Part shown: one piece after another, positions 6,711 through 8,484 of the stretch
Position numbering within the stretch: the first letter of the stretch is position 1
How the letters are laid out: the number at the start of each line of letters is the position of its first letter
Source: JALHNF01 sp039809305
GTDB lineage: Bacteria > Patescibacteriota > Minisyncoccia > Phycocordibacterales > UBA5272
Length of the DNA stretch: 8,484 bases
Direction: 5' to 3'
Assembly (NCBI GenBank): GCA_039809305.1
Contig: JBDHUT010000024.1
Location: 1 to 8,484 of the forward strand
Position numbers and translations under genes: made by a program
The notes under the pieces: model-generated
The model's input: the letters and a program-made list of their open reading frames with translations, nothing else
Told to the model about the DNA's origin: nothing
Database searches by the model: none

Positions 6711-7796
6711 CTACTCGTTCAAAATATTTGCCATAGTGAGAGCTTTATCTTTTCGTGCAAGAATATCACGAGTAAACTCAAGAATAGCTGCAGCAAGCGG
6801 AACCGCTAAAATAAGTCCCCAAAAACCAAGCAAACTCGCGCCAATAAGGAGTGATAAAATAACCATAAGTGGTGGCACTCCAACAAGTTTTTTATTTACA
6901 AGAGGAACCAGTACATGATTTTCAAGTTGCTGAAGGATGATATAGAGACCAGTGACCATAAGACCTATTTCAGGGCCTCCTACAGTGAATCCTAAAAATA
7001 TTGCCGGAATCATAGCAAGAATTGGACCGAAAAGTGGGATGAGTTCTGCGAAAGCAATTAAAATAGAAAGAAACAAGGCATATTCACGTAAGCCTATAAT
7101 CCATAATCCAGCAAAAGTAAATCCTCCCATAAGTAATGCAAGGATCAATTGTCCTTGCATCCATTTTCCTATCTTTGCCTGAGAACGTTTCCAAAGATCA
7201 ATTGCATACGCTTCATTCTTAAGAGGAATAACTACTCGAAGAAAATTTTCAATTCCTTTTTCTTGAACAGCAAAATAAAAAGATATTACTAAAATGAGTA
7301 TAAACTGAGTAACACTACTAAAAAGCGCACCTGCCGTATGCACGACACCACCACCTAAGCCAAACAAAGTGGACTTAACTGTTGAGATAATATCTACGCT
7401 TTGTAATTGAGTTTGGATATCACCTAAAATATTAAGTTCTGTAAAATACGTATTCCCTTGTGCTAAAAAATCAAGCCTCTGCAAAAAGTCAGGAATTGTA
7501 AGAATAAATCCAGAAAACTGTTCGATAAGTACTGGCACAAAAAGATATAAGACAGAAACAATAGTTGCAATCATTGCAGAAAAAACAATACCCACAGCAA
7601 AGGGGCGTGGAATACGAATCCTCTGCAAAGCTCGTGTGAAAGGATCGACCGCTGAAGCAATGACAATTGAAGCAAGTACAATAATAATTAAATCTTGAAT
7701 AAGAAAAAGTCCATAAATAAAAAGCAAGAACACAACCGCTTTCACAATTGTGACAAAACTGATGTTTATAGTAAGTGCTTTCTCTGATGGATTCAT
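6711..7796 (-). CDS. AI-2E family (PerM/UPF0118) membrane protein
   Basis: A polytopic inner-membrane protein of 361 residues from the preferred ATG. Hydrophobic segments lie at about 13-33, 35-51, 66-91, 159-177, 215-236, 238-283 (probably two helices), 274-289 and 307-340. The soluble stretch at about 92-155, between the third and fourth helices, is typical of the family. Family signatures are ELIPLFGPILAMIPA (251-265) and QQLENHVLVPLV (289-300). Members have been linked to export of AI-2 or Na+/H+ exchange; the substrate cannot be told from sequence, and the name is not proof of quorum signalling. The frame also extends to a TTG at 7832. I prefer ATG 7796 because the TTG coincides with the -35 and the 36 bases between hold the -10, and because the extra 12 residues are polar and unlike the family. 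First gene of the operon with metG and tatD. Confidence 0.9.
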   Translation of the reverse strand: MNPSEKALTINISFVTIVKAVVFLLFIYGLFLIQDLIIIVLASIVIASAVDPFTRALQRIRIPRPFAVGIVFSAMIATIVSVLYLFVPVLIEQFSGFILTIPDFLQRLDFLAQGNTYFTELNILGDIQTQLQSVDIISTVKSTLFGLGGGVVHTAGALFSSVTQFILILVISFYFAVQEKGIENFLRVVIPLKNEAYAIDLWKRSQAKIGKWMQGQLILALLMGGFTFAGLWIIGLREYALFLSILIAFAELIPLFGPILAMIPAIFLGFTVGGPEIGLMVTGLYIILQQLENHVLVPLVNKKLVGVPPLMVILSLLIGASLLGFWGLILAVPLAAAILEFTRDILARKDKALTMANILNE

Positions 7797-7804
7797 ACAA
7801 TCTG

Positions 7805-7832
7805 ATTGTACGCCATTTCTGAAGAGATGCAA
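7805..7832 (-). promoter_or_regulatory. Promoter of the AI-2E-metG-tatD operon
   Basis: On the minus strand TTGCAT (7832-7827), a 16-base spacer, and TACAAT (7810-7805). The -10 ends 8 bases before the ATG at 7796, so transcription is predicted to begin within one or two bases of that ATG. This sets the start of the AI-2E gene. Confidence 0.6.
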
Positions 7833-7850
7833 AAATTAACGTTTATTTTT
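7831..7850. repeat. A/T-rich near-palindrome at a gene end
   Basis: A 20-base near-perfect palindrome (one mismatched pair) flanked by A and T runs covers the stop codon of the exported-protein gene. On the minus strand its 3' arm ends in T residues. It could act as a weak A/T-only terminator, but there is no GC stem, so termination there is doubtful. Confidence 0.25.
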
Positions 7851-8484
7851 AGTCTGCCCAAGCAAGTAATAAGTGTCTCGTGTGTCACTCTCAAGTAAGA
7901 CATTTTCTCTATCGAACCATTCTTTTTTATATAGGTTGGCCTGCGGTGCATACGGATAAATGGTAGTATTTGAGACTAACCTCCATTTGTAGTACCCTTT
8001 TGAGACATCAAATTCACATTTTCTCTCATCTCGTTTCCAAGAAGATGTACTTGCGACACCTGTATTATCAAAATAATCAGTAACGCGTCTGAAGTTTTCA
8101 GAATGTTTTCCGCAAACCTGATGAACTGGTATTTTATCCCATGCTACCGACTGGGTCTGATCGTCCCAATTATATCCAGAAACACAGAGGTAGCTTGGAT
8201 ACATTTTCTTACCTGAACCTTCCACAACAAGTGTGCGGCTTCCACTTTTTTTATACGCAACTCTAATCTCAGGATACTTATTCAAAGAATCAAAACAACG
8301 ATATCGAACCTCTGGGCCATCATTAACAGAATAAACTTGATTAGGAGACCCTGCACACCTACTACTATCATAGTTTATTGGATATGGTGGCTGAGAAAGA
8401 CATGGGCCAGTGTATGGTTGAGTAAACTGTGCTTCAGCACCAATACTGAAAAGGGTTGTACAGAGATAATGATTATTTCTCTTA
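7836..8484 (-). CDS. Probable exported Cys-containing protein, 5' end beyond window
   Basis: The frame ending in TAA at 7838-7836 stays open to the right edge: 215 codons are visible and no ATG occurs near the edge. A TTG at 8285 is internal and unlikely to be the start. The first visible residues, KRNN then YLCTTLFSIG then AEA-Q, look like the end of a signal peptide (basic start, short hydrophobic core, AxA cleavage site), so the true start is probably only a few codons outside the window. The predicted mature part has six cysteines (visible residues 28, 43, 63, 100, 124, 156), an even number that would suit three disulfides outside the membrane. It is rich in Tyr, Trp, Pro and Asn. No catalytic motif or membrane anchor is seen, and the C-terminus is basic (TKNKR). 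I do not recognise the family. It ends just before the AI-2E operon promoter. Confidence 0.7.
   Translation of the reverse strand, partial: KRNNHYLCTTLFSIGAEAQFTQPYTGPCLSQPPYPINYDSSRCAGSPNQVYSVNDGPEVRYRCFDSLNKYPEIRVAYKKSGSRTLVVEGSGKKMYPSYLCVSGYNWDDQTQSVAWDKIPVHQVCGKHSENFRRVTDYFDNTGVASTSSWKRDERKCEFDVSKGYYKWRLVSNTTIYPYAPQANLYKKEWFDRENVLLESDTRDTYYLLGQTKNKR

Noticed and set aside
7489..7800. Minus-strand open frame of 103 codons inside the AI-2E gene
   Set aside because: It lies out of frame within a clear membrane-protein gene, and its Cys/Tyr/Phe-rich composition is a frame-shifted shadow.
8283..8285. TTG at 8285 as start of the rightmost gene (149-residue product)
   Set aside because: The same frame is open to the window edge with cysteine-rich sequence continuous with the rest and a signal-peptide-like stretch, so the TTG is internal.

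Overview
The window is an A+T-rich bacterial segment with all recognisable genes on the minus strand. It suggests a member of the Candidate Phyla Radiation (Patescibacteria, perhaps Parcubacteria). The support is a 909-residue soluble VirD4/TraG-like ATPase of the kind common in those genomes, a short methionyl-tRNA synthetase, an unusually long NDP kinase, very short gaps, and no convincing Shine-Dalgarno sequence before any gene. The lineage is an inference from gene character; there is no rRNA here.

Layout in the direction of transcription (right to left): (1) a 5'-truncated, probably exported, cysteine-containing protein of unknown function at 7836-8484; (2) an apparent operon 7796-4433: AI-2E-family membrane protein, metG and tatD, with gaps of 5 and 2 bases; (3) the large ATPase at 4397-1668 with its own promoter; (4) ndk plus a small SRPBCC-fold protein at 1644-588, one base apart; (5) a compact non-coding RNA unit at about 569-409, with a near-consensus sigma70-type promoter and an intrinsic terminator; (6) the 5' part of a protein built from tandem 34-residue repeats, running off the left edge (381-1).

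Two things stand out. First, the RNA unit is not protein coding. It folds into a long rod with a central bubble whose base coincides with the predicted transcription start, an architecture resembling 6S RNA. Second, all four genes with a promoter of their own in the window have a -10-like hexamer only 7-9 bases before the ATG. This predicts leaderless or nearly leaderless mRNAs. It also decides the start of the AI-2E gene: ATG at 7796, not the upstream TTG at 7832.

The genes are mostly housekeeping: methionyl-tRNA supply (metG), a TatD-family nuclease often linked to metG, and nucleotide balance (ndk). The ATPase, the SRPBCC protein, the repeat protein and the exported protein cannot be tied to one pathway from this window.
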